Positions 34,300 through 43,721 of a stretch of 64,000 bases of DNA are shown here, piece by piece. A program made the position numbers and the translations under genes. This stretch comes from RGIG4097 sp964599875 (GTDB taxonomy: Bacteria; Bacillota; Clostridia; Christensenellales; CAG-917). The stretch covers positions 1 to 64,000 of the forward strand of contig CAZRHE010000005.1 of the NCBI GenBank assembly GCA_964599875.1. The letters run 5' to 3'. The first letter of the stretch is position 1; the number at the start of each line of letters is the position of its first letter. Under the pieces are notes generated by a model. It did not search any database. It was given only the letters and a program-made list of their open reading frames with translations, and was not told the origin of the DNA.

Positions 34300-34391
34300 A
34301 TCGGTTATCGGCTGCTTGGCATCGGAATGTTTAATCGAAAACGAACCATTCCGCCCTCGTCGGCAATGAAAATTGAACTGAAAACTCAAAA

Positions 34392-34424
34392 ACTATTCTA
34401 AAAAAGTGTGAATTTTAGAATAAT
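34392..34424. repeat. 33-bp gapped palindrome, copy C
   Basis: ACTATTCT, 17 bp, AGAATAAT, located 26 bp before the start of the YnbB-like gene. The A-tract/T-tract inside the spacer extends the stem to TATTCTAAAA/TTTTAGAATA. Confidence 0.7.
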
Positions 34425-34450
34425 ATCAATAGAAAACGGAGAGAAAATCA

Positions 34451-35698
34451 ATGAATTTCGACCAAAACACTGCAAGAAACTTTGTGAAAGAATGTGAAAA
34501 AGAATTATCCGCCGAGTTTGAAAGACTTGACGATATCACTCTATACAATCAAAAAAAGGTGCTCGACGCCTTCGCAAAATTCGGTATTCAGGCTCGTCAC
34601 CTCGTCGGTACGACGGGTTATGGTTACGACGATATCGGACGTGACGCGCTTTGCAATCTTTTTGCGGAGATTTTAGGCGGTGAAAAAGCACTCGTTTCTC
34701 CTCATATCGTATCAGGTACGCACGCGCTGACACTTATGCTTTTCGGCGTTCTTCGTCCCGGTGATTTGCTTTTGTCGGTTTCAGGTATGCCGTACGACAC
34801 TTTGACGGACGTTATAAGCGGGAAAAACAAAGGTTCGCTTGCCGATTTCGGTGTAAAATTCGACCACGTCGACCTCAAAACCGTTGACGAAAACCCCGTT
34901 TTTGACTATGAAAAAATTGAAAAAATCCTACTAAACAGTGCGGTTAAAGCGATTTTCGTAGCAAGAAGTCGCGGTTATGCTTGGCGTAGCGCAATAAGCG
35001 TCGAACAAATTCGAGATCTTGTATCATTCGTCAAAAAATTAAGTCCGAAAACCTTGGTTATAGTCGACAATTGTTATGGTGAATTCGTCGAAAAAATCGA
35101 GCCTTTGCAGGTAGGCGCAGACCTCGTCGCGGGTTCACTCATCAAAAATATCGGTGGCGGACTTGCTCCTACGGGCGGTTACGTCGCAGGAAAAGCGGAT
35201 CTCGTCGATCAATGTGCGTATAGATTGACCGCACCGTCGCTCGGAATGGAAGAAGGTTCGTCGCTTGCGGGTTATTTGCCGTATTTTGAAGGCTTATTTA
35301 TTGCTCCGTCAGTCGTAAAATCCGCTTTGAAAAGCGCGGTTTTGTTCTCAAAAGCCTATTCGAAACTCGGTTTTGAAACTCTTCCTAACGCAAAAACACC
35401 GCCGTATGACATTATTTGCAGCCTAAAACTTGATTCTGCGGAGCGTTTAGTCGCATTTTGCCGTGCGATTCAGGAAATTTCGCCGATAGACAGCAACGTC
35501 GTGCCCGAACCTTGGGATATGCCCGGATATCAAGATCAAGTTATCATGGCGGCAGGTGCTTTCGTTCAAGGCGCGTCAATCGAATTATCCGCAGATTCGC
35601 CGCTTAAAGCGCCGTATATTGCTTATATTCAAGGTGCGCTTACCTATGAACACGCCGTACTTGCACTTGAACATACGCTCGTTAAAACCATAAAATAA
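34451..35698 (+). CDS. YnbB-like PLP enzyme (methionine gamma-lyase family)
   Basis: A 415-residue fold-type I PLP enzyme of the group annotated as aluminium resistance protein or methionine gamma-lyase family, represented by Bacillus YnbB. The PLP lysine is K232 (AGSLIKNIGGG) and the pyridine-binding aspartate is D206 (IVDNCYGEF). The N-terminal YGYDDIGRDALCNLFAEILGGEKALV and the C-terminal GAFVQGASIELSADSP segments are typical of the group. The true substrate is not established in the family. GGAGA precedes the ATG. It ends at a clear terminator at 35769. Confidence 0.88.
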   Translation: MNFDQNTARNFVKECEKELSAEFERLDDITLYNQKKVLDAFAKFGIQARHLVGTTGYGYDDIGRDALCNLFAEILGGEKALVSPHIVSGTHALTLMLFGVLRPGDLLLSVSGMPYDTLTDVISGKNKGSLADFGVKFDHVDLKTVDENPVFDYEKIEKILLNSAVKAIFVARSRGYAWRSAISVEQIRDLVSFVKKLSPKTLVIVDNCYGEFVEKIEPLQVGADLVAGSLIKNIGGGLAPTGGYVAGKADLVDQCAYRLTAPSLGMEEGSSLAGYLPYFEGLFIAPSVVKSALKSAVLFSKAYSKLGFETLPNAKTPPYDIICSLKLDSAERLVAFCRAIQEISPIDSNVVPEPWDMPGYQDQVIMAAGAFVQGASIELSADSPLKAPYIAYIQGALTYEHAVLALEHTLVKTIK

Positions 35699-35768
35699 GC
35701 CTAAAATCCGCAATTTTGACCGATTTTTCGGTTGATTTTGCAGAAAAATAAGCAATTTTGACGAAAAT

Positions 35769-35804
35769 CCGCCTATTTATTAAACTTAAATACGGCGGTT
35801 TTTT
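35769..35804 (+). terminator. Terminator of the YnbB-like gene
   Basis: CCGCCTATTTA pairs with TAAATA-C-GGCGG across a 7-nt loop, followed by a run of six T. A smaller ACCGA/TCGGT hairpin precedes it around 35719-35732. Confidence 0.85.
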
Positions 35805-36460
35805 GTTTGAAATTTCGCTGGATTTGTGATTAAAACGCTAAATTTATTTGATAAAAGCCGATTGTTTTGGCGATAATTTGATAGGATAATTGTAGGTAAA
35901 TTGCGTGAAATCAAGCGAAAATTTCGTTAAAACGTTATTGAATTTTGGCGGTAAATTTCGACGGAAAAATCAATGGTTTAGCAATTGGTAAACAATCGGT
36001 CGCAAAAGCCGAATTTTAGACAGAAAAATCTGCGGAATATTTCGCGTAAAATAAAACGGAATTTCGACGGTAAAACGATAGGTGATTATCGGCGTAAAAC
36101 AAGAAGAAAATCGTCGGGATAATTATCGGTAAAATCTGGCGGAAAAGAAATAGTAATTCGACTGATAAAATCGTCGGTAAAAGTTTAGAATAATTAGATG
36201 GAAAATCATCATAAAATTAATTGCAAGAAAACTAATTTTAAAATCGAATTTAAATCAAATTTAAGTCGGATTAAAACTCAATTTGAATCACATAATCAAA
36301 TTTAACGAAAAAATTTTAAAAATCAAGTTTTTTGATAAATCCGCCCCCGACAGGCATTTTTACCACTTTCTATTCGTAAAACTCGTGTTTTGCGCATAGT
36401 TTGATAGGTGTCCCCTTGACAGGACTAACCGTCATCGTAGAGCGTTTTGCAATTGAAATT
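35805..36460. other. AT-rich noncoding region with degenerate short repeats
   Basis: About 650 bases without a supported gene. From 35850 to 36220 the plus strand is purine-rich, with loose recurrence of TCGGyrAAA-like words spaced about 15-25 bases apart. From 36220 to 36330 it is dominated by AAATTTAA-type words. At 36340-36440 the base composition changes and a CCCCGACAGG...CCCCTTGACAGG pair appears. The region could be decayed sequence or a spacer; no RNA gene is recognised. Confidence 0.5.
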
Positions 36461-36486
36461 AAAAAGCCCTAAATTGATTTAGGACT
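36461..36486 (-). terminator. Terminator of the rimP-to-nfo operon
   Basis: On the minus strand AGTCCTAAAT and ATTTAGGGCT form a 10-bp stem with one non-Watson-Crick pair and a 2-nt centre, followed by TTTT. It lies 31 bp after the endonuclease IV stop. Confidence 0.8.
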
Positions 36487-36517
36487 TCTCTATTGCTACG
36501 TTATTGTGATTGGTTAG

Positions 36518-37381
36518 TTAATTTATGTTGTTTAGTGCGGATACGTAGAGGGATTTCATCGTGGCGGCGTCCTCTGCTTGGGTGCCTGCGGATTCGGAGA
36601 GCACGTGCGGAGTTAAGCCGTTTTTTACTATAACGTTTGCAAAACCATCGAATTCGGGACCATAGACGTCGTCGGCGAAGGTTAAGTGTTTGATTTCGCC
36701 TTTCGGGCCGTACATAATTTTGCTGAAATGTACGTGCATATTTTTTGTTTTTTCTTCCCCTATTCCGTCGAACAATTTGTCTACGATGCGCTGGAAATCG
36801 TCCTCCGACTTAAGCGAGCCGCCGTAAAGCGCGTTGATATGCCCGAAATCGATACACGGATAAACGTTTGGTGCGAAGTTACAAAGTTCGATAATCTCGT
36901 CCACGGTGCCGATTTGCGCGCCTTTGCCCATGGTTTCGGGACAAACGAGCATATCGTCGAGTCCTTCCTCTTTGATTTTGTCGAGTGCGGTGGCAAAAGA
37001 GTCTTTTGCACGCGCAAAAGCCTCTGCTCTCGGCTGTCCGTTTTCGGAGCCCGTATGGAAAACGCATCTCTTTCCGCCGAAGTGACGGAGCACTTTCAGC
37101 GACGAGGTGAGATATGTAATGGAATTTTCGACTTTTTGAGGTTCTAACGATGCGAAACTTATGAAATACGGAGCATGGACGCTCATTTCTATTCCGTACT
37201 TCTCCGCCTCTTTTCCGATTTCTTTGGCGGTGTTGGATGAAATGCGAACGCCTTTTCCGAATGAATATTCGAATAGTTCCAGACCGCGCGCGGAGACCCA
37301 CGACGGCATTTCGATTGTCGCCGAGTGTTCGAGAGAAAAACTTTCAGAGTGTCCCGAAGGACCGAATTTTGCCGTGTCCAT
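36518..37381 (-). CDS. nfo: Endonuclease IV (AP endonuclease)
   Basis: A 287-residue TIM-barrel enzyme that cuts DNA at abasic sites in base excision repair. Trinuclear zinc ligands are visible in family order: SVHAPYF (H69), VFHTG, CPETMGKG, CIDFGHINAL, MHVHFSK and LSESAGT. Length is normal for the family (about 280). It is the last gene of the long rimP operon, 5 bp after ribF, and is followed by a terminator. Its presence at the end of this operon is unusual but tight spacing supports co-transcription. Confidence 0.92.
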   Translation of the reverse strand: MDTAKFGPSGHSESFSLEHSATIEMPSWVSARGLELFEYSFGKGVRISSNTAKEIGKEAEKYGIEMSVHAPYFISFASLEPQKVENSITYLTSSLKVLRHFGGKRCVFHTGSENGQPRAEAFARAKDSFATALDKIKEEGLDDMLVCPETMGKGAQIGTVDEIIELCNFAPNVYPCIDFGHINALYGGSLKSEDDFQRIVDKLFDGIGEEKTKNMHVHFSKIMYGPKGEIKHLTFADDVYGPEFDGFANVIVKNGLTPHVLSESAGTQAEDAATMKSLYVSALNNIN

Positions 37382-37386
37382 AGTGT

Positions 37387-38292
37387 TTAGCGGTTGAAAT
37401 AGTCGAGTGCTTCCTGCTCGTCCGATTTGATTTGCGCAACGAGCGTGGGGACGGAATTAAACTTGTTGACGTCGCGAATCTTTTTGAAGTATTCGAGGCG
37501 GACGGTTTTTCCGTATATGTCTTTCGAAAAATCGTAAATGTGTGTTTCGACCGTGTAGTCGTTATCGTTGAAAGTGAGTTTCGGCCCGACGTTTGTAACG
37601 CCGATATAGGCTTTGCCGTCCACGTAGATTTTCGTCACGTAGATGCCCTCTCCGATGAGCGTCGTGTCGTCGTGTACGGAGAGATTTGCCGTGGGATAAC
37701 CGAGGATTCTGCCGCGTTGTTTTGCGCTGATTATCGTGCCGATTGTGAAATAAGGACGGGATAGATAACTGTTTACGAGTTGGATATTCCCTTCCATGAC
37801 GTGTTTTTTTATCGTGGAACTCGAAATCTTCTCGGTCGTAAACTTTTCAAACGGCACGACTTTGGTTTTGATATCTCTCTCCGCCGCAAAGTCTTTGAGC
37901 ATTTTGACGTCGCCTTCCGCGTTTTTACCGAAGGTAAAATCTCTGCCGAATACGAGCCCGACGACGTTGAAGTGTTCGACGAGATAATTAAGCGCCGTAA
38001 GCGGTTCGCAAGCCGCGAATTTTTCGTTGAACTCGAAAATCAACGCGTTGTCTATCCCCGCTTGTTCAAACAAAAACAATCTCTCGTCTATGGAATAGAT
38101 TTGAGGTTTTTTGCCGAGTAAAGCGTTCGGGTCGTTCGAAAACGTGGTGATTGCACTTTCTGCACCGAGTTTTTCGGCGATGCGTTTGGTTTCCTGAATG
38201 AGTGCCGCGTGTCCGCGATGCACGCAATCGAAGAATCCGAGTGCGACGACTATAGGTTGCTCATACTTGTCACCCAAATAGATTTTGTTCAT
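37387..38292 (-). CDS. ribF: Bifunctional riboflavin kinase/FAD synthetase
   Basis: A 301-residue enzyme that makes FMN and then FAD. The N-terminal nucleotidyltransferase has the HxGH-type motif GFFDCVHRGHAALI (about 18-31); the cysteine at the usual glycine position of GxFDGVHxGH is a mild deviation. The C-terminal riboflavin kinase domain starts near 180 with RGRILGYPTANL and contains the GVTNVG segment. It overlaps truB by 4 bp, the common truB-ribF arrangement in Firmicutes. Confidence 0.95.
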   Translation of the reverse strand: MNKIYLGDKYEQPIVVALGFFDCVHRGHAALIQETKRIAEKLGAESAITTFSNDPNALLGKKPQIYSIDERLFLFEQAGIDNALIFEFNEKFAACEPLTALNYLVEHFNVVGLVFGRDFTFGKNAEGDVKMLKDFAAERDIKTKVVPFEKFTTEKISSSTIKKHVMEGNIQLVNSYLSRPYFTIGTIISAKQRGRILGYPTANLSVHDDTTLIGEGIYVTKIYVDGKAYIGVTNVGPKLTFNDNDYTVETHIYDFSKDIYGKTVRLEYFKKIRDVNKFNSVPTLVAQIKSDEQEALDYFNR

Positions 38293-39155
38293 TTGAGCCT
38301 CACTTGAATATTTATATATCCGTTTAAGTTGTTCCCGATTCCGACGATTTCACCGTTTACCGTTGCAAAAAACGGTTCTGCGGGCGCGGACGGGATTTCG
38401 GTTGCGACCCCGTTCAGAATTTTAAACACGGAGTCCTGCGGTAGTTCGAATTTGATTAGGTCCAATCCTTTGTCGATAGGCAAGACGAATTCGAGAGGAT
38501 TTTGTTCGAAGTCGGATAGTGACACGGAATCGTTTATGACGAAATTTCCAGATTCTAACCGATTCAATTTTGTCATAATTGCTTTTGTATTCAATGCGTT
38601 TGCCATATCTCTTGCAATCGCACGAATGTACGTACCGCTGCCGCAAACGATTTTGAAATCAAATTCGCATCCTTCTCCGCCGAGAATTTCGATGTTGAAA
38701 ATTTCTACGGTTTTTGGTTGGATTTCAAATGCCTTTCCCTCTCTTGCAAGGTCGTAAGCGCGCCGTCCGTTGACGGATTTTGCGGAGTACGCGGGCGGAT
38801 ATTGAGATATTTCGCCGATAAGCGACGGGATGACGCTTTCGATTTCTTCTTTTGAGGGAATGATTTCCGACGTCGAGGTTTCCTTGCCCCAGACGTCGAG
38901 AGTATCCGTTTCAACGCCGAATTTGAAGGTAGCGACGTAGGTTTTGCGTTTCTCTTGCATGATATCGAAAAGTCGCGTCGCTTTCCCTATCGCAATGGGA
39001 AGTACGCCCGTCGCCATAGGGTCGAGAGTACCTAAATGTCCGACTTTCGGTCTTTCGCCGAGCATTCTTCGGAGTATTCCTCTAACTTTGACGACGACGT
39101 CGCTCGACGTCATATTTTGCGGTTTATTTATATTTACAAATCCGTTAGGAATCAT
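38289..39155 (-). CDS. truB: tRNA pseudouridine-55 synthase
   Basis: A 288-residue enzyme that isomerises U55 in the T-loop of tRNAs. The catalytic aspartate is D45 in GHLGTLDPMATGVLPIAIG. The N-terminal GFVNINKPQNMTSSDVV and the RAYDLAREG and GTYIRAIARDM motifs fit the family. It overlaps nrnA upstream and ribF downstream by 4 bp each, so translation is likely coupled. Confidence 0.96.
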   Translation of the reverse strand: MIPNGFVNINKPQNMTSSDVVVKVRGILRRMLGERPKVGHLGTLDPMATGVLPIAIGKATRLFDIMQEKRKTYVATFKFGVETDTLDVWGKETSTSEIIPSKEEIESVIPSLIGEISQYPPAYSAKSVNGRRAYDLAREGKAFEIQPKTVEIFNIEILGGEGCEFDFKIVCGSGTYIRAIARDMANALNTKAIMTKLNRLESGNFVINDSVSLSDFEQNPLEFVLPIDKGLDLIKFELPQDSVFKILNGVATEIPSAPAEPFFATVNGEIVGIGNNLNGYINIQVRLK

Positions 39156-40117
39156 AATCTGTCCCGCGAAACTTTCAAGAGTTTGTCGACTACGTCTTCA
39201 TAGTATCCGCTTAAACGAAGTCCCGCCGCGCGGATATGACCTCCTCCGCCGAATTCCGACGCAAGGTCGCTTGCGTCTACGGATTCCTTGGTCCTGACGC
39301 TGACTTTATAGGATTTTTCGCCGACTTCGGATATCGCGAACGCGATTTCTACGGTGCTGATATCTATAATCGAGGTGATGATTCCCTCGGTGTCGAATTG
39401 CGTCGTACCCGTTTCGTCGAAATCGGATTGGCGGAAAGTGATTATGCCTACTTTCCCGTCCTCGTAGAATTTGCACTTATTATATACTCTGTTTTTCAGT
39501 GCGAAAACGTTGGGCGTAACGCGCTTGAAACATCTGTATATGACGGCGGACGAATCGAAATCGTAACTCAAAAGTTCGCAAGCGATTTCGTGCGTGCGTT
39601 TCGTCGTCGAAGAAAATTGGAAACAACCGCTGTCCGTCACTATTCCCGTGAACAAAAGTTCGGCGATGGTATCTGATAGGCGTTTAGAGTATTTTAGATA
39701 TTCGTAAACAATCTCCGCGCAAGCCGCCGCAGTCGAATCGACGTAAGTTATATCCGCAAATTTTTCGTGGGATTTGTGGTGGTCGATTGCGACCGTTCTT
39801 TTCGAGGACAGGAAGGATTTAAGAGAGCCGCCCAGTTGTCCCATAGTGGAAACGTCCACCGCAAAGGACAAGTCGTGAGTGCGTTTGTCGGGATATTCGA
39901 CAACGCCGACGCCCTTCATTTCTTGATATTTTTCGGGAATATTGCCGTCGCATATTACGTCGACTTTCTTCCCTGCCGCAGACAACGCAAAGTAAACTGA
40001 AAGCGCGCACGCAAGAGTGTCGCCGTCGGGATTTCTATGGCAATATATTGCAATGCTGTTCGCTTTTTTTATTTCGGCGTTTATGGCGTCGAATTTTTCC
40101 TTTGCCGATTTGTCCAT
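39152..40117 (-). CDS. nrnA: DHH-family oligoribonuclease/pAp phosphatase
   Basis: A 321-residue DHH/DHHA1 phosphoesterase like NrnA, which degrades nano-RNA and dephosphorylates pAp. Metal-binding motifs are NPDGD (29-33), VDVS (around 88-91) and DHHKSH (112-117). The DHHA1 domain ends with GGGGHIRAAG (about 292-301). It lies between rbfA (4 bp) and truB (4-bp overlap), the standard Firmicute order. Confidence 0.93.
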   Translation of the reverse strand: MDKSAKEKFDAINAEIKKANSIAIYCHRNPDGDTLACALSVYFALSAAGKKVDVICDGNIPEKYQEMKGVGVVEYPDKRTHDLSFAVDVSTMGQLGGSLKSFLSSKRTVAIDHHKSHEKFADITYVDSTAAACAEIVYEYLKYSKRLSDTIAELLFTGIVTDSGCFQFSSTTKRTHEIACELLSYDFDSSAVIYRCFKRVTPNVFALKNRVYNKCKFYEDGKVGIITFRQSDFDETGTTQFDTEGIITSIIDISTVEIAFAISEVGEKSYKVSVRTKESVDASDLASEFGGGGHIRAAGLRLSGYYEDVVDKLLKVSRDRL

Positions 40118-40121
40118 AAAA

Positions 40122-40490
40122 TTATTCTTCTTCGTCCGCGGGAGGAATGGTTATCCCGGAGAGAATTTTATCGATTTTGATTCCGTATTCGCAACTGTCG
40201 TCGATGACGAAATTGAGTTCGGGAATAAGGCGCATTTGCACCGCGTCTTTGAGCACGTTTCTGATGAAAACTCTACTTCTGACGACGGTGTCGAAAGCCT
40301 CTTTCTTTTTGTTTTCGTTATCGGCGTATATCGAAAGATACACTTTTGCGTATTTGAGGTCGGGAGTGGTTTTGACTTTCGTAACGCTGATGATTCCGTT
40401 TTGCACGCGCGGGTCCTTAATATCCGTAGATATTATTTTGGATATTTGGCGTTGCAATTCGGAATTTACTCTTTCAAGTTTAACCTTCAT
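40122..40490 (-). CDS. rbfA: Ribosome-binding factor A
   Basis: A 122-residue KH-fold protein that binds the immature 30S subunit and helps 16S rRNA processing. The N-terminal LERVNSELQRQISKIISTDIKDPRVQNGIISVTKV and the VRSRVFIRNVLKDAVQMRLIPELNF segment are family-typical. The start overlaps infB by 11 bp. Confidence 0.95.
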   Translation of the reverse strand: MKVKLERVNSELQRQISKIISTDIKDPRVQNGIISVTKVKTTPDLKYAKVYLSIYADNENKKKEAFDTVVRSRVFIRNVLKDAVQMRLIPELNFVIDDSCEYGIKIDKILSGITIPPADEEE

Positions 40491-43194
40491 TTACTTGCTC
40501 CATGGCATATGCTTCGATTACGTCGCCGACCTTGACGTCGGGATAGTTTTTGAGCATTATGCCGCAATCGTAGTTTTTGGCGATTTCCTTAACGTCGTCC
40601 TTGCCGTGACGGAGGGATTCGATTTCGGTATCCGCGATAACCGTTCCGTTTCTGACGAGTCTTGCTTTTGCGCCTCTGGTGATTTTGCCGTCGATGACGT
40701 GAGAGCCCGCAATCGTGCCGATGCCCGAAATCTTGAAGAGTTCTCTGACTTCTGCGGAGCCGAGTTCGACTTCTTTATAGACGGGTGCTTGCAAACCTTT
40801 GACGACTGCTTTGATGTCTTCGATTGCGTTGTAGATGACGTTGTAGAATCTGATTTCGATTTTTTGTTGTTCCGCAATCGCTTTCGCTTTCGCGTCGGGA
40901 CGGACGTTGAAGCCGATGATGATTGCTTTCGAGGTGCTTGCGTGAGAAACGTCGCTTTCGTTGATTGCGCCCACTCCGCCGTGCACGATATTGATATTGA
41001 CCTCGTCGTTGCCGAGCACTTCGAGTGCTTGTTTGACCGCTTCGAGAGAGCCTTGAACGTCGGTCTTGATGACCAAATTGACGGATTTGAGTTCGCCGAC
41101 GGACGCTTTCTTGAACAAGTCGTCGAGGGAAACGTTTTCGGTTTCTTCGTCGGGACGAGTGCTTCTCAAACGTCTTTCGTCCGCAAGAGAACGAGCGAAT
41201 TTATCGCTTTCCACAACGTCCATAATATCGCCTGCTCCGGGAAGTTCGTCCCAACCGGTGACGGATACGGGAGTTGCGGGGCCGGCTTTCTTGACGTGTC
41301 TGCCCTTGTCGTCCACCATGATTTTAACTCTACCCGTGCAAGTGCCCGCGATGATTTCGTCGCCGCATTTGAGGGTTCCTTTTTGTACGAGAACGGTTGC
41401 GACTTTACCAAGACCTCTTTCAACTCTTGCCTCGATGACCGTACCTTTTGCGGGACGATTCGGATTCGCGCGAAGTTCGCTGACTTCCGCTTGAACGAGG
41501 ATTTGTTCGAGGAGGTTTTCGACGCCTGCGCCCGTCTTTGCAGAAACTCTGACTACGGGAGTATCGCCGCCCCATTCTTCGGGGAGCAAGTCGTATTCGG
41601 TGAGTTGTTGGAGCACTCTGTCGGGATTTGCCGAAACTTTATCTATCTTGTTGCAAGCGATGATGATAGGCACTTTTGCAAGTTTCGCTTGTCTGATGGA
41701 TTCTTCGGTTTGAGGCATGATGCCGTCGTCCGCCGCAACTACGATGATTGCGATATCCGTGACTTGTGCGCCTCTTGCACGCATGGACGTGAACGCCTCG
41801 TGTCCCGGAGTGTCGAGGAAGGTTATCGGACTGCCTTTCAGCGAAATCGTGTACGCGCCGATATGTTGGGTTATGCCGCCCGCTTCTCCGCCCGTGACAT
41901 TTGCGTGACGAATGTAGTCGAGCAAAGAGGTTTTGCCGTGGTCGACGTGTCCCATAATGGTGACGACGGGAGGACGCACTTCGAGTTTTTCGAGGTCTTT
42001 GATATCTTGCTCCTCGTTGCGTTTTGCGAGTTCGTCTTCGAAGGTGGATTCGGGACGGAATTCGAGAGTTATGGGATGATCTCCGCTGAGTTCCGCCGTG
42101 ACGAGTTCCGCCGTCTTGAAGTCGATGCTGTCGTTAATGTTCTTGATTATGTCGAGAAGGAAGAGTGTTCTGATGATTTCCGCGCCAGTCTTGCCGATTT
42201 TCTCGCTCAAAACTTTGATGGGTACGGGATCCGTCGTGATGACTGCGTGATCTATGACGATTGCGTTTTTGGTTGCTTGACCTTTTTGTTTGGTCTTAGC
42301 GGAACGCCATCTCGGATCTGCATCGTCGTCCGTCATCGCTTTCGTTTCGTCGACTATATAGCCGCGCTTCATGAGTTGATATTTGCTTGCGCCGCTTTCT
42401 TGAAGTTTTTTGGAGCCGTCGTTGCCGGGTTTAGAACCGCCCTTTCCGCGTTGTTGTCCCTGCTTTACGGGGAACTGTTGCGCTGCGTTTGCGACGCTCG
42501 TATTGTTTGCGCCGAGTTGACGATTAGGCGCACCTGGTCTTTGCGTCCCGCCGTTTTGAGGACGTTGTTGATTGGAATCGCGGTGTGCGTTCTTCTGGTT
42601 GTACGGAACGTTGAAAACTCTCGTGATTTCTTTTTTAGGCTTTTCGGGAGGAATGTAAGTTTCTCTTTGAGTTCCGTCCGAGAACTTGATAAGCCAAACG
42701 TTAGGCTTATTGGTCGGCGTTCTTTCCACTTCGACGGGTGCGTCGGGATTGACGGGAGGTTTTGCCTTCTCCGTCTTTTTCTCGGGCTGTTTTTGTTTTT
42801 CGGGTTTTGCTTTTTTTTCCTGAGGTTTATCCTGTGGCTTATCTTGCGCCGCGGGTTTAACTTCAGCCTTTTCCTCTTTAACTTCTTTCGGCTCTGGTTT
42901 AACCTCTATCTCTTCGACTTTGGTTTCGACGGGCGTTTCGGGGATGATTTCGACGGTTTCTACTTTCTTCTCCTCGACAACGGGAGTCGGTTCGGCGGTG
43001 GATTCGATTTCTTTTTCTGATTCCGCTTCCGCCTTTTCGTTGAGTTCGGCTATTTTTGCGTTGATTGAGTTACGCAAAACCATCGCGCGACTTTTTTCGC
43101 GAGATAAAACCGTCATCAAACCGGCAAGTTTATCGGATTTGTAAGACTGCAACAACTTGATGGTTTCTTGTGGATTGCTTCTGTTTTCGGCCAT
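40480..43194 (-). CDS. infB: Translation initiation factor IF-2
   Basis: A 904-residue GTPase that brings initiator tRNA to the 30S subunit and promotes subunit joining. Residues 50-190 are a Glu/Lys/Pro-rich segment; the conserved part begins near 330. The G domain has GHVDHGKT (415-422), DTPGHEAF and NKID. Domains II, III and IV follow to the C-terminus. The long antisense frame over this gene is a shadow. It lies 4 bp after ylxQ and overlaps rbfA by 11 bp. Confidence 0.97.
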   Translation of the reverse strand: MAENRSNPQETIKLLQSYKSDKLAGLMTVLSREKSRAMVLRNSINAKIAELNEKAEAESEKEIESTAEPTPVVEEKKVETVEIIPETPVETKVEEIEVKPEPKEVKEEKAEVKPAAQDKPQDKPQEKKAKPEKQKQPEKKTEKAKPPVNPDAPVEVERTPTNKPNVWLIKFSDGTQRETYIPPEKPKKEITRVFNVPYNQKNAHRDSNQQRPQNGGTQRPGAPNRQLGANNTSVANAAQQFPVKQGQQRGKGGSKPGNDGSKKLQESGASKYQLMKRGYIVDETKAMTDDDADPRWRSAKTKQKGQATKNAIVIDHAVITTDPVPIKVLSEKIGKTGAEIIRTLFLLDIIKNINDSIDFKTAELVTAELSGDHPITLEFRPESTFEDELAKRNEEQDIKDLEKLEVRPPVVTIMGHVDHGKTSLLDYIRHANVTGGEAGGITQHIGAYTISLKGSPITFLDTPGHEAFTSMRARGAQVTDIAIIVVAADDGIMPQTEESIRQAKLAKVPIIIACNKIDKVSANPDRVLQQLTEYDLLPEEWGGDTPVVRVSAKTGAGVENLLEQILVQAEVSELRANPNRPAKGTVIEARVERGLGKVATVLVQKGTLKCGDEIIAGTCTGRVKIMVDDKGRHVKKAGPATPVSVTGWDELPGAGDIMDVVESDKFARSLADERRLRSTRPDEETENVSLDDLFKKASVGELKSVNLVIKTDVQGSLEAVKQALEVLGNDEVNINIVHGGVGAINESDVSHASTSKAIIIGFNVRPDAKAKAIAEQQKIEIRFYNVIYNAIEDIKAVVKGLQAPVYKEVELGSAEVRELFKISGIGTIAGSHVIDGKITRGAKARLVRNGTVIADTEIESLRHGKDDVKEIAKNYDCGIMLKNYPDVKVGDVIEAYAMEQVNEG

Positions 43195-43198
43195 TTCT

Positions 43199-43489
43199 TT
43201 ACCTCAGATTTTCGATTATTGCCTTTCCGAGTCCGTCGTTCAAAATCGCTACGGAAAGGACTTCGGGTCTTGACGTTGCGTCGCTTACGCCGTCCAAAAC
43301 GAAGGTCGGGACGGATGAACAACGCGTCGTCATTCTTTCAATATATTTTTCGGTGGCGGAAGAATCTATAAGCACCACCGTACACGCGGATAGTTTTTCG
43401 GTTATCTTGTCTTCCCCGAACAAAACGTTTCCGCTCCTTATCGCAAGACCGACGTAGGATTTAATCTTCGAGTTGACTGTCGAGAGCAT
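43199..43489 (-). CDS. ylxQ: L7Ae-family RNA-binding protein YlxQ
   Basis: A 96-residue L7Ae/L30e-fold protein. The start at 43489 (MLSTVNSKIKSYVGLAIRSGN) is chosen over a longer frame because GAGGTG lies a few bases upstream and the family N-terminus begins there. Family segments are GLAIRSGNVLFGED and VVLIDSSATEK. It overlaps the end of ylxR by 29 bp, as is common in the nusA operon. Proteins of this type bind kink-turn RNA. Confidence 0.85.
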   Translation of the reverse strand: MLSTVNSKIKSYVGLAIRSGNVLFGEDKITEKLSACTVVLIDSSATEKYIERMTTRCSSVPTFVLDGVSDATSRPEVLSVAILNDGLGKAIIENLR

Positions 43490-43721
43490 CGTACACCTCG
43501 TCGGACACTGCCGTCTTGAAAGCGTAGTTGAGAACTTTTTTCTTTTTGGCAAGTTCTATGCAACGCTTGTTTTTATGTATATACGCGCCTCTTCCGTCCG
43601 CTTTTCCCGAAACGTCAATGAAAACGCCGGCGGAATTTTTTACGACGCGGATGAGGTCTGATTTGTCCGCACGTTCTTTACATGCGGAGCATTTGCGTAC
43701 GTTTTTCGGATTACTCGGCAT
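43461..43721 (-). CDS. ylxR: YlxR-family protein (RnpM)
   Basis: An 86-residue protein with the signature RKCSACKERADKSDLIRVVK and GRGAYIHKNKRCIELAKKKK. YlxR has been reported as RnpM, a modulator that binds RNase P RNA; the rnpB gene is 18.5 kb away in this window. It overlaps nusA by 11 bp and ylxQ by 29 bp. Confidence 0.92.
   Translation of the reverse strand: MPSNPKNVRKCSACKERADKSDLIRVVKNSAGVFIDVSGKADGRGAYIHKNKRCIELAKKKKVLNYAFKTAVSDEVYDALDSQLED

Noticed and set aside
36187..36194. AGAATAAT near 36187 as another copy of the 33-bp palindrome
   Set aside because: The partner arm at the required 17-bp distance (36162-36169) does not match; isolated half-sites in AT-rich DNA are expected by chance.
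40147..43020. 957-residue frame antisense to infB
   Set aside because: It is a shadow created by codon bias in the well-supported infB gene; its Phe/Asp/Arg-rich composition is typical of antisense frames in this window.
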